Assembly (NCBI RefSeq): GCF_020618475.1
Contig: NZ_CP085335.1
Location: 2,666,001 to 2,730,000 of the forward strand
Direction: 5' to 3'
From: Haladaptatus halobius
GTDB lineage: Archaea; Halobacteriota; Halobacteria; Halobacteriales; Haladaptataceae
Length of the DNA: 64,000 nt
In this document: positions 9,350-16,759 of the stretch, piece by piece
Position numbering within the stretch: position 1 is the stretch's first letter
Layout of the letters: every line of letters starts with the position of its first letter
Program-made: the position numbers and the translations under genes
The notes under the pieces: generated by a model
The model's input: the letters and a program-made list of their open reading frames with translations, nothing else
Told to the model about the DNA's origin: nothing
The model's database searches: none

Positions 9350-9452
9350 ATCCGTCAGTTCAACCAGTGGCAACAAGTGCGTTTAGGTGTCTAAGAGTGG
9401 CCGTACCGATAGAGGAAGCGTCGTCCGGAAGTGGTTGCGCGTGACGATGGTA

Positions 9453-10295
9453 TCAGTGTTCGCGCGTGACGACGAACTCCGCGAAGTCGCACAGGTAGTC
9501 CAGCGCCTCGGAGTCCGGCGCGTCCACCCTGTCGAGGGCGGCCAGCGCCGCGTCGGACTGCTCGTGGGCCAGTTCGTTCGCCTCGTCCGCGTCGAGGTCG
9601 GTGACCTGCACGATGGAGGGGCGGCCGATCTCCTCGTCCTGTCCCGTCGGCTTGCCGAGTTCGTCCGGGTCGGCGATGGCGTCGAGCACGTCGTCCCGTA
9701 TCTGGAACGCGACGCCGACACGTTCCGCGTACTCACCGAAGGCGTCGACCGTCTCCGGGTCGCTGTCCGCCGCTAGCGCCCCCAGTTCGGCGGCGGCGCG
9801 GAACAACGCCCCCGTCTTCCGGCGCGCGAGTTCCATGTACTCGGACTCGTTCGACGGGAAGTCGACCAATTCCGACGCCTCTCCCATCCCGAGTTCGATC
9901 ATCGACTCCGCGACGACTTCCATCGCACGGGGTTCGGGGGAGAACAGCTCGAACGCCTCGCCCAGCATCCCGTCGCTGGCGATGATGGCCGAACCGTGGC
10001 CGTACTCCGCCCACGCGCTCGGCGTCCCGCGGCGCACGTCCGAGCGGTCGATGATGTCGTCTACCACGAGCGAAGCGTCGTGGACGAGTTCGACGCCGAC
10101 GGCGAAATCGACGGCGTCCTCGGCGTCGCCGCCCGCCGCCTCGCAGACCAACACGGCCACCGTCGGTCGAACTCGCTTCCCACCCGAGAGCGCTGTGTGT
10201 GCCAGCCGTTCCGACAGTTCGTGTGGATCGACCCGCTCGACGACTTCCTCCAACCGGTCTTCGACGAGGGTCCTGCGGGCCATCAGGTACTCCAT
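9453..10295 (-). CDS. idsA: Polyprenyl diphosphate synthase (GGPP/farnesyl type)
   Basis: Trans-prenyltransferase that condenses IPP with allylic diphosphates, supplying C15-C25 chains for archaeal ether lipids, carotenoids and quinones. The first aspartate-rich motif DDIID is at residues 79-83 and the second, DDVLD, at 201-205. The GGKRVRP substrate-binding motif is at 38-44. At 280 aa it is on the short side for the family but contains all catalytic parts. Haloarchaea usually carry several paralogues, so the exact chain length cannot be read here. It follows etfA on the same strand at 110 bp. Confidence 0.9.
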   Translation of the reverse strand: MEYLMARRTLVEDRLEEVVERVDPHELSERLAHTALSGGKRVRPTVAVLVCEAAGGDAEDAVDFAVGVELVHDASLVVDDIIDRSDVRRGTPSAWAEYGHGSAIIASDGMLGEAFELFSPEPRAMEVVAESMIELGMGEASELVDFPSNESEYMELARRKTGALFRAAAELGALAADSDPETVDAFGEYAERVGVAFQIRDDVLDAIADPDELGKPTGQDEEIGRPSIVQVTDLDADEANELAHEQSDAALAALDRVDAPDSEALDYLCDFAEFVVTREH

Positions 10296-10405
10296 TCGTG
10301 TGGGGTTCGGGACGGGGGACGCAAATACGTGACGGGTTCAGTCGGCCGTCGTGACGGCGCGAACCGATAGAAACGCGGATTTACGTAGGAGAGGTGAAAC
10401 GGTCG

Positions 10406-11359
10406 CTATTCGAACTGGTCGATGAGTTCCGGCACTACTTCGAACAGGTCGCCGACGATGCCGTAGTCGGCGATGTCGAAGATGGGCGCGTTGGGGTCGG
10501 TGTTGATGGCGATGATGGTGTCGGCACCCTTCATGCCGGCGACGTGCTGCACCGCGCCGGAGATACCGATTGCGAGATACACCTTCGGTGTCACCTGCTT
10601 GCCGGACTGGCCGACCTGTCGGTTCTTCGGGAGCCAGCCGTTGTCCACGATGGGACGCGACGACGAGAGCGTCGCACCCGTCGCTTCTACGAGGTCTTTG
10701 ATGAGCGGGAGATTCTCCTCTTCCTCGATACCGCGTCCGATGCTGACGAGGAACTCCGCCTCGCTGATGTCGACGTCGCCGCCGCCGACCTCCTCGAAGC
10801 CGGTGACGGTCGAACGAACTGCGGACTCGTCCAGTTCGAAATCGAACGCGGAGATTTCGGCCTCGCTGACGCCCTCGGCCTCGGGCCACTCGGCCCCGCG
10901 GGTTGTGACGGCGAACCGGTCGCCTCCGACTTCCACCGACGTCTCGACCTTCGAACCGTACATCTCGCGGGTCACGACAAGCGTGTCGTCGTACTCGAAG
11001 CCGACCGCGTCCGTCACGAGCGGTAGGTCGAGGCGGTTTGCGACCGCCGGCGCGTAGTCCAGCCCGTTGACGCTGTTCGGCATGAGGAGGAACGTCGGCG
11101 CGAGGTCGTCGTAGAGCGCGCAGACGGCCTGCACGTACACGTCGTGGTTGAACTCCTCGCCGTGCTCGACGTTGTGGATGGCGTCCACACCCTGACGGTT
11201 CAGGTCGTCCGCAAACTCGTCCACGTTGCCGCTGATAACCGCGAGGTGGAGGTCGCCACCCGCATCGTCGGCGAGTTCGCGCCCGGCGGTGATGACTTCG
11301 AAGCTCTCATCGCGGAGTTCGCCGCGGCGGTGTTCCGTGACGGCGAGAACGTCGCTCAT
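10406..11359 (-). CDS. etfA: Electron transfer flavoprotein, alpha subunit
   Basis: Carries FAD and passes electrons from acyl-CoA and related dehydrogenases to the quinone pool, as a heterodimer with EtfB. The 317-aa protein has the family FAD-binding C-terminal domain: AIGISGAVQHVAGMKG and IIAINTDPNAPIFDIADYG, ending in the usual VVPELI segment. The ATG overlaps the etfB stop by four bases, so the subunits are translationally coupled. No dehydrogenase or ETF-quinone oxidoreductase gene is adjacent, so the electron donor must be encoded elsewhere. Confidence 0.95.
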   Translation of the reverse strand: MSDVLAVTEHRRGELRDESFEVITAGRELADDAGGDLHLAVISGNVDEFADDLNRQGVDAIHNVEHGEEFNHDVYVQAVCALYDDLAPTFLLMPNSVNGLDYAPAVANRLDLPLVTDAVGFEYDDTLVVTREMYGSKVETSVEVGGDRFAVTTRGAEWPEAEGVSEAEISAFDFELDESAVRSTVTGFEEVGGGDVDISEAEFLVSIGRGIEEEENLPLIKDLVEATGATLSSSRPIVDNGWLPKNRQVGQSGKQVTPKVYLAIGISGAVQHVAGMKGADTIIAINTDPNAPIFDIADYGIVGDLFEVVPELIDQFE

Positions 11360-12147
11360 TCTGCCACCCCCTTTTCGCGGAGAACTTCAGCTAGCTTTCC
11401 GGCGGTCTCCTCGGCGCTACCTTCGAATATCTCGGCGTCGCTCTCGCTTTCGGGTTCGTACATCTCTGTCAGCGTCAGATCGCTTTCCAGCTCGGCGGCG
11501 TCCAGATCGAGGTCGTCGAGGCTCTTCGGCGCAATCTCTTTGCTCTGGGCCTGCCGAATGCCCCGCAAGCTGGCGTATCGCGGTTCGTTGATACCCGTCT
11601 GAATCGTGAGAACGGCGGGAAGTTCCACGTCGGTGACTTCCTCGACGCCCCCCTCCAGTTCGCGGTGGACGTGCGCGACGCCAGTGTCGGCATCCAGATC
11701 GAGGGCGTTCACGACCGCGGCCCATTCGAACCCGATGCTGTCGGCGAGCGCGACGCCGGTCGCACCGAAGGCGTCGTCACCGGCCTGCACGCCGGTCAGC
11801 ACGATGTCCGGGTCTTCGGCTTCGACGATGGCGGACAGGATCTGTGTCTTCGTCTTCACGTCGAGCAGGTCGGCGTCTTCGAGCGCCTCGTCCCAGACGC
11901 GAATCGCGCGGTCGGCACCCTTGGCGAGCGCCATCCGAATCGTCTCTTCCGCGCGTTCAGGACCGATGGTGACCGACACCACTTCGTCGGCGATACCGGC
12001 TTCGTTCATCTGAACGCCTTCTTCGACCGCGTAGTCGTCCCACTCGTTCAGGTCGTACTCGAGGTATCGGTCGTCAACCTCGGTCCCTTCGACTTCGAAG
12101 TCGTCTGCGAGTTCGGCGACTTCCTTCACCGTTACAAGGACCTTCAT
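11356..12147 (-). CDS. etfB: Electron transfer flavoprotein, beta subunit
   Basis: Partner of EtfA; binds AMP and docks the dehydrogenase. The 263-aa protein starts MKVLVTVKEVAEL, contains the VSVTIGPERAEETIRMALAKGADRAI core and the conserved IVLTGVQAGDDAFGATG segment, and ends with the LRGIRQAQSKEI recognition-loop region. The ATG at 12147 is chosen by family alignment; an in-frame extension to 12372 reads into low-quality sequence overlapping the neighbouring gene. etfB is the first gene of the pair. Confidence 0.95.
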   Translation of the reverse strand: MKVLVTVKEVAELADDFEVEGTEVDDRYLEYDLNEWDDYAVEEGVQMNEAGIADEVVSVTIGPERAEETIRMALAKGADRAIRVWDEALEDADLLDVKTKTQILSAIVEAEDPDIVLTGVQAGDDAFGATGVALADSIGFEWAAVVNALDLDADTGVAHVHRELEGGVEEVTDVELPAVLTIQTGINEPRYASLRGIRQAQSKEIAPKSLDDLDLDAAELESDLTLTEMYEPESESDAEIFEGSAEETAGKLAEVLREKGVAE

Positions 12148-12223
12148 AATCAATTCGTTTCCGGGAAGGGGGTAAACGTTTTCGAAACTGGCGACAATGC
12201 AACTCCCGTACTTCTCGATTTTC

Positions 12224-13321
12224 TTATTCGTCGTCGAAGTCGGCGACGTTCTCGTCGGGGAGCGTGATAAGGTTCTCGCGCCCGATGCGGAGTTTGTCGA
12301 CGCGTCCCTCGTCGGCCATTGACGAGAGCAGTTGGGAGACCTTCGCGTTCGACCAGTTCGTTTCCGTGACAATTTTGGCCTGCTTCATTCGACCGCCGTT
12401 CTGTTTCAGCAGATGTTCCACGCGCTCCTCGTCGGACAGGAGGTCGAGATTCGGTTCGTCGTCTTCCGATTCCGGCACAAGTTCGGGCTCCGGCGGTGCG
12501 ACGGGCGAGCGTTCGTCCGAGGACGACTCGTCCACCGACCCGTCGTCGCGGCGCTGTATCAGGACGTAGAGACCGGCGCCACCGGTACCGATAGCGAGCA
12601 GGAGCAGGGCGATACCGGAGAAGTCGGACGGGGAGAAACCGGCCGGTGGCTTCGACTCTTTGACGTACGTCACGTCGATCTCGACGGGGGATAGCGACGT
12701 CGACCCGTTCAAACGAATCGTCCCGTTGCTGTGACCGAGGTTCGGCGAGTTATGGATTCGATACCCGTTAGGGCTCTCGATGACGAGTCGTTGTTCCGCG
12801 GAGAGCGACGGAAGCCATGTCGATTCGCCATCGTCTAGCAAGAACGCGTCGCGGAGAATCAGTCTGCCGCCCTCGACTCGGGTGAAGTTCGTCCAGACGA
12901 ACGACAGATACAGCGTCCCGGTGTCGTTGTTGACCGCGTAGTCCCTGTCGACGTCTCGAATCTGCATCTCGCGTCCGGTCTCAGTCTTCACTTGGCTGGC
13001 GATGCGGCGGAACAAGTCCGCGGAGAATCCCACCTCTTCGTTCCCCTTGTCGAACTCCTGCGCGAGTCCTTTGAACGCGGCCGTTTCGTTCTCGCTCCGG
13101 AGCGCGAATTCCATCGAAACGTTCCACTTAGCGTCACCGTCAGGTTGCGGTGTGATCCGAATTATGGTTCCGTTCACCGCCGTCTCATTAGCCGCCGTAC
13201 CATTCGCACCCGCACTATCGGCACCGGTCGAATCGACCGGCCGCATATCGCCAGCAGCAACGGCGGTGCCCACGACGAGGAAGGCGAAGAAGACCACGAG
13301 GAGGGCGGGGTATAACCGCAT
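12224..13321 (-). CDS. Membrane-anchored protein with extracellular domain and cytoplasmic winged helix
   Basis: A 365-aa protein. It begins with a signal-peptide-like hydrophobic segment (LYPALLVVFFAFLVVGTAVA), followed by an extracellular beta-rich region of about 200 residues with several N-x-T/S sequons. A second membrane helix (SGIALLLLAIGTGGAGLYVL) lies near residue 240. After an acidic linker, the last 70 residues form a winged-helix domain (RVEHLLKQNGGRMKQAKIV, then WSNAKVSQLLSSMADEG). The layout suggests a one-component sensor that binds DNA while tethered to the membrane; similar haloarchaeal proteins are annotated only as HTH membrane proteins. It is divergent from the secreted protein at 13475 across 153 bp. 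Signal and target are unknown. Confidence 0.8.
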   Translation of the reverse strand: MRLYPALLVVFFAFLVVGTAVAAGDMRPVDSTGADSAGANGTAANETAVNGTIIRITPQPDGDAKWNVSMEFALRSENETAAFKGLAQEFDKGNEEVGFSADLFRRIASQVKTETGREMQIRDVDRDYAVNNDTGTLYLSFVWTNFTRVEGGRLILRDAFLLDDGESTWLPSLSAEQRLVIESPNGYRIHNSPNLGHSNGTIRLNGSTSLSPVEIDVTYVKESKPPAGFSPSDFSGIALLLLAIGTGGAGLYVLIQRRDDGSVDESSSDERSPVAPPEPELVPESEDDEPNLDLLSDEERVEHLLKQNGGRMKQAKIVTETNWSNAKVSQLLSSMADEGRVDKLRIGRENLITLPDENVADFDDE

Positions 13322-13442
13322 ACCCTTGTGTGGTCAACCAGGTAAGAAAATACTTTCCATCCAATCAATAAAACATCAGAGAACGGTTTACCTGATTCCT
13401 ACGTTCGTCACCGTTCATACAACAGCTCCGAGATACCATACG

Positions 13443-13450
13443 TATTTTAA
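13443..13450 (+). promoter_or_regulatory. TATA-like box of the secreted-protein gene at 13475
   Basis: TATTTTAA is centred about 28 nt before the ATG at 13475, predicting a leaderless transcript. The 153-bp gap it sits in is shared with the divergent winged-helix membrane protein. Confidence 0.5.
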
Positions 13451-13474
13451 CGAGGAGATTCGTACGTATCCAGT

Positions 13475-14722
13475 ATGAGCCGGGTTCTCCCCGTCGCGCT
13501 AGCGGTCCTCCTCGTCCTCTGTTCACCCGCCGCCGCGTTCGAAACCGGGTCGTCAACCTCTGATTCCAGCTCTAGAAACGTTGAAAGTATCGTGAAGCCA
13601 CCGGGCTTCAACGACACTGCGTCGCATCTAAGCGTCGGAAAACCGGGTCGAACCGCAACGTACACCCCGTCCCTCGACCTCGGTGCGGCGCTGACGATGG
13701 ACAGGAACGAGGTTCAAACGCAGAAACGAATGTCCACGCTCAACGAGAGACTGGCGAACGCCGAGACCCGTCAGTCGAAAGAGCAGGTACTCATTCGATA
13801 CACGCCCGAACTCGAATCGCAACTGTCGTCGTTGAAACACACGGAGCGAACGATCAGCAAGCGGTTCAACAGCAGTGAGATGACAACTCAGCAGTACGTG
13901 AGGCAGCTCGCCATTCTCGACGCAAAAGCGAGAAACATCGCCCATGCTATCGATCACTTGGACAGTCGGGGAGACACCGTCCCAAGCTTCGCACCACCGG
14001 TACGGAGACTCAGAGCAGACCTCTACTCGCTACGCGGTCAGGTGCGCCAGTACGCTACTGATCGGTTTCGAGGACAGTCCGCGCCGCGTCCCATCTACGT
14101 CGAGACGACGAACACCGGCGTCATCTTATCGACCATCGAAGGGAACCAGTACGTTCGAGAGGCGTTTCGCGCGGACTACCGGAAACCCAGCGAGGCGAAA
14201 GCATTGCTGGTCCAGCGAGCGGCGAACATCACGCTGTCACAGTATCCATGGTTGAACGAGCACGAAAAATCGCCCAGTACGGATTACGGCGCGGGGGTCT
14301 ACCCGAGCGTCATCCCGTACTCGCAGGGAGTGGTCAAGCCCGTACTCGACAGCGGCACCGAGAAGATATTCCGCGAGACGCAGTACAAGTATCTGACCGG
14401 CTCCAATCACATTCCATACGGTACGGCCGTCCGGAACAACTCGACATCCCTCAACCTCACCGTCAACCGGACGTACCCCGGCGGACCGCTTCGAATCAAC
14501 CTGACCGACGCTAGCGGCGACCCCGTCAGGGGGAACATCTCGGTCGGAGACACCCACGTCGGACAAACTGGAAACGACGGCGTTTTGTGGACCGTCGCCC
14601 CGAGTCGAACGTTCACCGTCTCGGCCACGTACGATTCCGAGACGGTGAATGTGACGCTCGCTCCGTACGGTATGACGCCGACGAACTCGACGACCAGTCC
14701 ACCCCGAAACTTGAAATACTGA
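13475..14722 (+). CDS. Secreted haloarchaeal protein of unknown function
   Basis: A 415-aa protein that starts with a Sec signal peptide (SRVLPVALAVLLVLCSPAAA, probable cleavage before FETGSS). A helical, charged region (residues about 75-190, heptad-like, with TLNERLANAETRQSKEQV) is followed by a beta-rich C-terminal part carrying many N-x-T/S sequons (NNST, NLTV, NLTD, NISV) and a domain reminiscent of Ig-like or carboxypeptidase-regulatory folds near 335-395 (GDPVRGNISVGDTHVG). There is no C-terminal membrane anchor, so it is either released or held by another protein. I do not recognise the family. It is next to a broken pilin-like gene and divergent from a membrane-anchored winged-helix protein, so a surface role is likely. 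Confidence 0.8.
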   Translation: MSRVLPVALAVLLVLCSPAAAFETGSSTSDSSSRNVESIVKPPGFNDTASHLSVGKPGRTATYTPSLDLGAALTMDRNEVQTQKRMSTLNERLANAETRQSKEQVLIRYTPELESQLSSLKHTERTISKRFNSSEMTTQQYVRQLAILDAKARNIAHAIDHLDSRGDTVPSFAPPVRRLRADLYSLRGQVRQYATDRFRGQSAPRPIYVETTNTGVILSTIEGNQYVREAFRADYRKPSEAKALLVQRAANITLSQYPWLNEHEKSPSTDYGAGVYPSVIPYSQGVVKPVLDSGTEKIFRETQYKYLTGSNHIPYGTAVRNNSTSLNLTVNRTYPGGPLRINLTDASGDPVRGNISVGDTHVGQTGNDGVLWTVAPSRTFTVSATYDSETVNVTLAPYGMTPTNSTTSPPRNLKY

Positions 14723-14741
14723 AACGGGGCCACTCCGACCC

Positions 14742-15206
14742 GTGTCGAATCGCGCCCTTTCACCCGTCGTCGCAACCGTCCACTTGATAGTCGTCACGCT
14801 CGTCCTCGCGGAACGGTCGGAACGGTGGCGCTGGAGTCGGCGTCGCTTCGAAAGCCGACGCAAGTCGTCGTCGACGTCTCGGCCGACGCGGACGCCGACC
14901 GCCTGACTTTCGTCCATCGCGCGGGTGACCCCGCTTTCGGTCGACGGACTCGTCGTTCACGTCAGCGTGAACGGAACGCCGCTTGAACGACAACCCCCGA
15001 TACCGTTCTTCTCGGAGGGGGGGTTTCGACCGGGGCCGACGGGACCGTTCAACAGCGCGACGAACTCCTCGTAGAGCGTCGGCGAACCTGCGAGCGTCGA
15101 ACTCGCTGGCACGAACGCGCTACTGCTCGAACCCGGAGATACGGTCGTCGTTCGAATATCGGCGGACGGAGCGCTCGTTGCGGAGGTGGAGACGACCGTG
15201 AGTTGA
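14742..15206 (+). pseudogene. Broken type IV pilin-like gene
   Basis: From a GTG at 14742 the frame reads VSNRALSPVVATVHLIVVTL, the processing-site and hydrophobic N-terminus of haloarchaeal type IV pilins. At about 14810 the sense of the protein moves to another frame (GTVGTVALESASLRKPTQ). At 14929-14932 (CCCC where CCC is expected) it returns to the first frame (SVDGLVVHVSVNGTPLERQ). A TAG at 15072 interrupts it, and the same frame continues VGEPASVELAGTNALLLEPG to a TGA at 15204-15206. Three lesions make a functional product very unlikely. Intact length would be about 155 residues. It lies 19 bp after the secreted-protein gene, so the pair may once have been an operon. Confidence 0.75.
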
Positions 15207-15223
15207 CGTGCGTTACTGGGTCG

Positions 15224-15856
15224 TTACCGTCGGTCGTTTTCGGGCACGCGAGCGACGGTCGTGATGGCGATGTCGGGGTCGTAGCTCGGTCCCATCTCGC
15301 GGTGCCGAATATCCTCGTATCCCGCTTCGCGGAACATCCGATCCGCCTCGGTGCGGTCGTAAAAGAGCATTATCGCGTCCGCGAGTTTCTGCATGACGCT
15401 CGTTCCAGGATAGTTCGGCCCGACGACGAGCACCTCGCCGCCGGGTTTCGCCACGCGGCGCAGATCGCGGAGCGTCTCGACCGGGTTTGGCCAGTACTCG
15501 ATAGAGCCGGACGACCAGACCACGTCGAACGAATCGTCTCTGAACGGAAGACGCTCGGCGTCACCGCGGTAGAAGCTGACGGGGTCGTGCTTGCCGAGTT
15601 TCGCCCACGCCTTCTCCAGTTGGTGGACGCTCTGGTCGAGACCGTGGAGGTTCCGCGTGTGTTCTAGTAGACCCTCGGTGGCGAAACCGGTGCCACACCC
15701 CACGTCGAGCACTCGATCGTCCTCGTTGATGTCGAGCATCGACAACGCCTCGGCGCGCATCTCCTCGTTCCAGATGAACGGGTTGACCTGGTCGTACACC
15801 TTCGAGAGGTACTTGTAGAAGACTCGTGCTCGGCGTTTGTCCTCGAGGATACCCAT
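15224..15856 (-). CDS. SAM-dependent methyltransferase (UbiE/MenG-like)
   Basis: A 210-aa class I methyltransferase. Motif I DVGCGTGFATEGLL is near residue 52, the acidic motif II end (LHGLDQSVHQLEKA) follows, then GDAERLPFRDDSFDVVWSSG and the RVAKPGGEVLVVGP post-motif. The N-terminus KRRARVFYKYLSKVYDQVNPF is typical of quinone or ring methyltransferases; haloarchaeal homologues have been proposed for menaquinone methylation, but a substrate cannot be read from sequence. Its start lies next to the inverted-repeat element at 15909. Confidence 0.82.
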   Translation of the reverse strand: MGILEDKRRARVFYKYLSKVYDQVNPFIWNEEMRAEALSMLDINEDDRVLDVGCGTGFATEGLLEHTRNLHGLDQSVHQLEKAWAKLGKHDPVSFYRGDAERLPFRDDSFDVVWSSGSIEYWPNPVETLRDLRRVAKPGGEVLVVGPNYPGTSVMQKLADAIMLFYDRTEADRMFREAGYEDIRHREMGPSYDPDIAITTVARVPENDRR

Positions 15857-15908
15857 TGCTCGGCGCTTGGAACCGGATTGCCATGAATCCCCACCTTTCG
15901 ACTACGAC

Positions 15909-15978
15909 CTTTTTCTGCGGTCGGGTGCCGAGACGAGCGCCACCTGGCGCTCGTCTCGGCCAGCCTCCCTGGAAAAAG
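15909..15978. repeat. Perfect 16-bp-arm hairpin with outer CTTTTTC/GAAAAAG arms
   Basis: GCCGAGACGAGCGCCA at 15927-15942 is followed by a CC loop and its exact complement at 15945-15960. Outside it, CTTTTTC at 15909-15915 pairs with GAAAAAG at 15972-15978. It lies about 50 bp upstream of the methyltransferase start, so it is not in terminator position for any neighbour. It overlaps the left arm of the longer inverted repeat described next. Confidence 0.85.
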
Positions 15979-16303
15979 CTCGGCCAAAAGTACTGCGCTC
16001 CTCCCTTCGGTCGTCGCTTGGCCCGCTCGCTCAGTCGCATTGTTCCTTCGCTCGCGGTGAGTTCGCTTACACCCTACCGGCTGTGTGGATTGCTGATTTC
16101 TGGCGGTTGACCAACCGGCCTATCGCTCACGACTTGTTTCACTCGTCGTTCGCTCGCACCTCGAACTCGCCGATTTCTTCAGGCCAATCAACCGCTAGGT
16201 TGCAATCACATCCACCGCGAGTGAGGAGCGTAGCGACGAACGAGTGGGCCGAGGAGTGACCATCGAGAGCGACGAATGCTTTTGGCCGAGCTTTTAGAGG
16301 GAG
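15965..16303. repeat. MITE-like non-coding element bounded by about 25-bp inverted repeats
   Basis: AAAAGCTCGGCCAAAAG at 15974-15990 is the exact complement of CTTTTGGCCGAGCTTTT at 16279-16295. Beyond a 2-3-base gap, CTCCCT at 15965-15970 pairs with AGGGAG at 16298-16303. The roughly 290 bp between them have no credible gene and are rich in tcgctcg/cgagcga-type words. I see no direct target duplication at the ends. It fits a miniature inverted-repeat element or an old haloarchaeal intergenic repeat, placed 124 bp before the ATP synthase operon. Confidence 0.7.
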
Positions 16304-16389
16304 ACGGTTCGCGGTCGCGTGCCACCGAGCGCGACCGAGAACGCTCGACCAAGGTCGTGGTTGAAGGGTCGTGGGGGTTTCGCAAGTAG

Positions 16390-16396
16390 TTTATAG
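16390..16396 (+). promoter_or_regulatory. TATA-like box of the ATP synthase operon
   Basis: TTTATAG centred 34 nt before the atpH ATG predicts a transcript with a leader of only about seven bases. It lies outside the inverted-repeat element, in the unique sequence between 16304 and 16426. Confidence 0.55.
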
Positions 16397-16426
16397 CCAG
16401 TGGCGCAACCTTTCCGTGATTACTGT

Positions 16427-16759
16427 ATGCCGAGGCCAGAGGTTCTCGAACGTGTACGTGAGGCCGAAGACGAGGCTGACGATATCGTCGCGAAAGCCGA
16501 GGACGACCGCGAAGAGCGGATCTCCGAGGCCCGCGAGCGCGCGGAAGAGATCCGCGCGGAAGCCGAAGAAGAGGCCAACGAACTGGAAGAAAAACGACTG
16601 ACGGACGCGCGCGAGGAGATAGAATCCGAACGCGAGACACTGCTCGCCGAAGGCGAGCGAGAGCGTGAGGAACTCGAAACGCGCGCCGAAGGGAACGTAG
16701 ACGACACCATCGAATTCGTCATCGAGAAGTTCCGGGAGGCGGTGCATGCTCAGACCTGA
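16427..16759 (+). CDS. atpH: A-type ATP synthase subunit H
   Basis: Peripheral-stalk subunit that pairs with subunit E and links the catalytic head to subunit I. The 110-aa product is almost entirely one charged helix (repeats of EAxxRAEEIRAEAEEE), as expected for the H/E stalk coiled coil. It starts the operon atpHIKECFAB. Its end overlaps the start of atpI by 14 bases. Confidence 0.92.
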   Translation: MPRPEVLERVREAEDEADDIVAKAEDDREERISEARERAEEIRAEAEEEANELEEKRLTDAREEIESERETLLAEGEREREELETRAEGNVDDTIEFVIEKFREAVHAQT

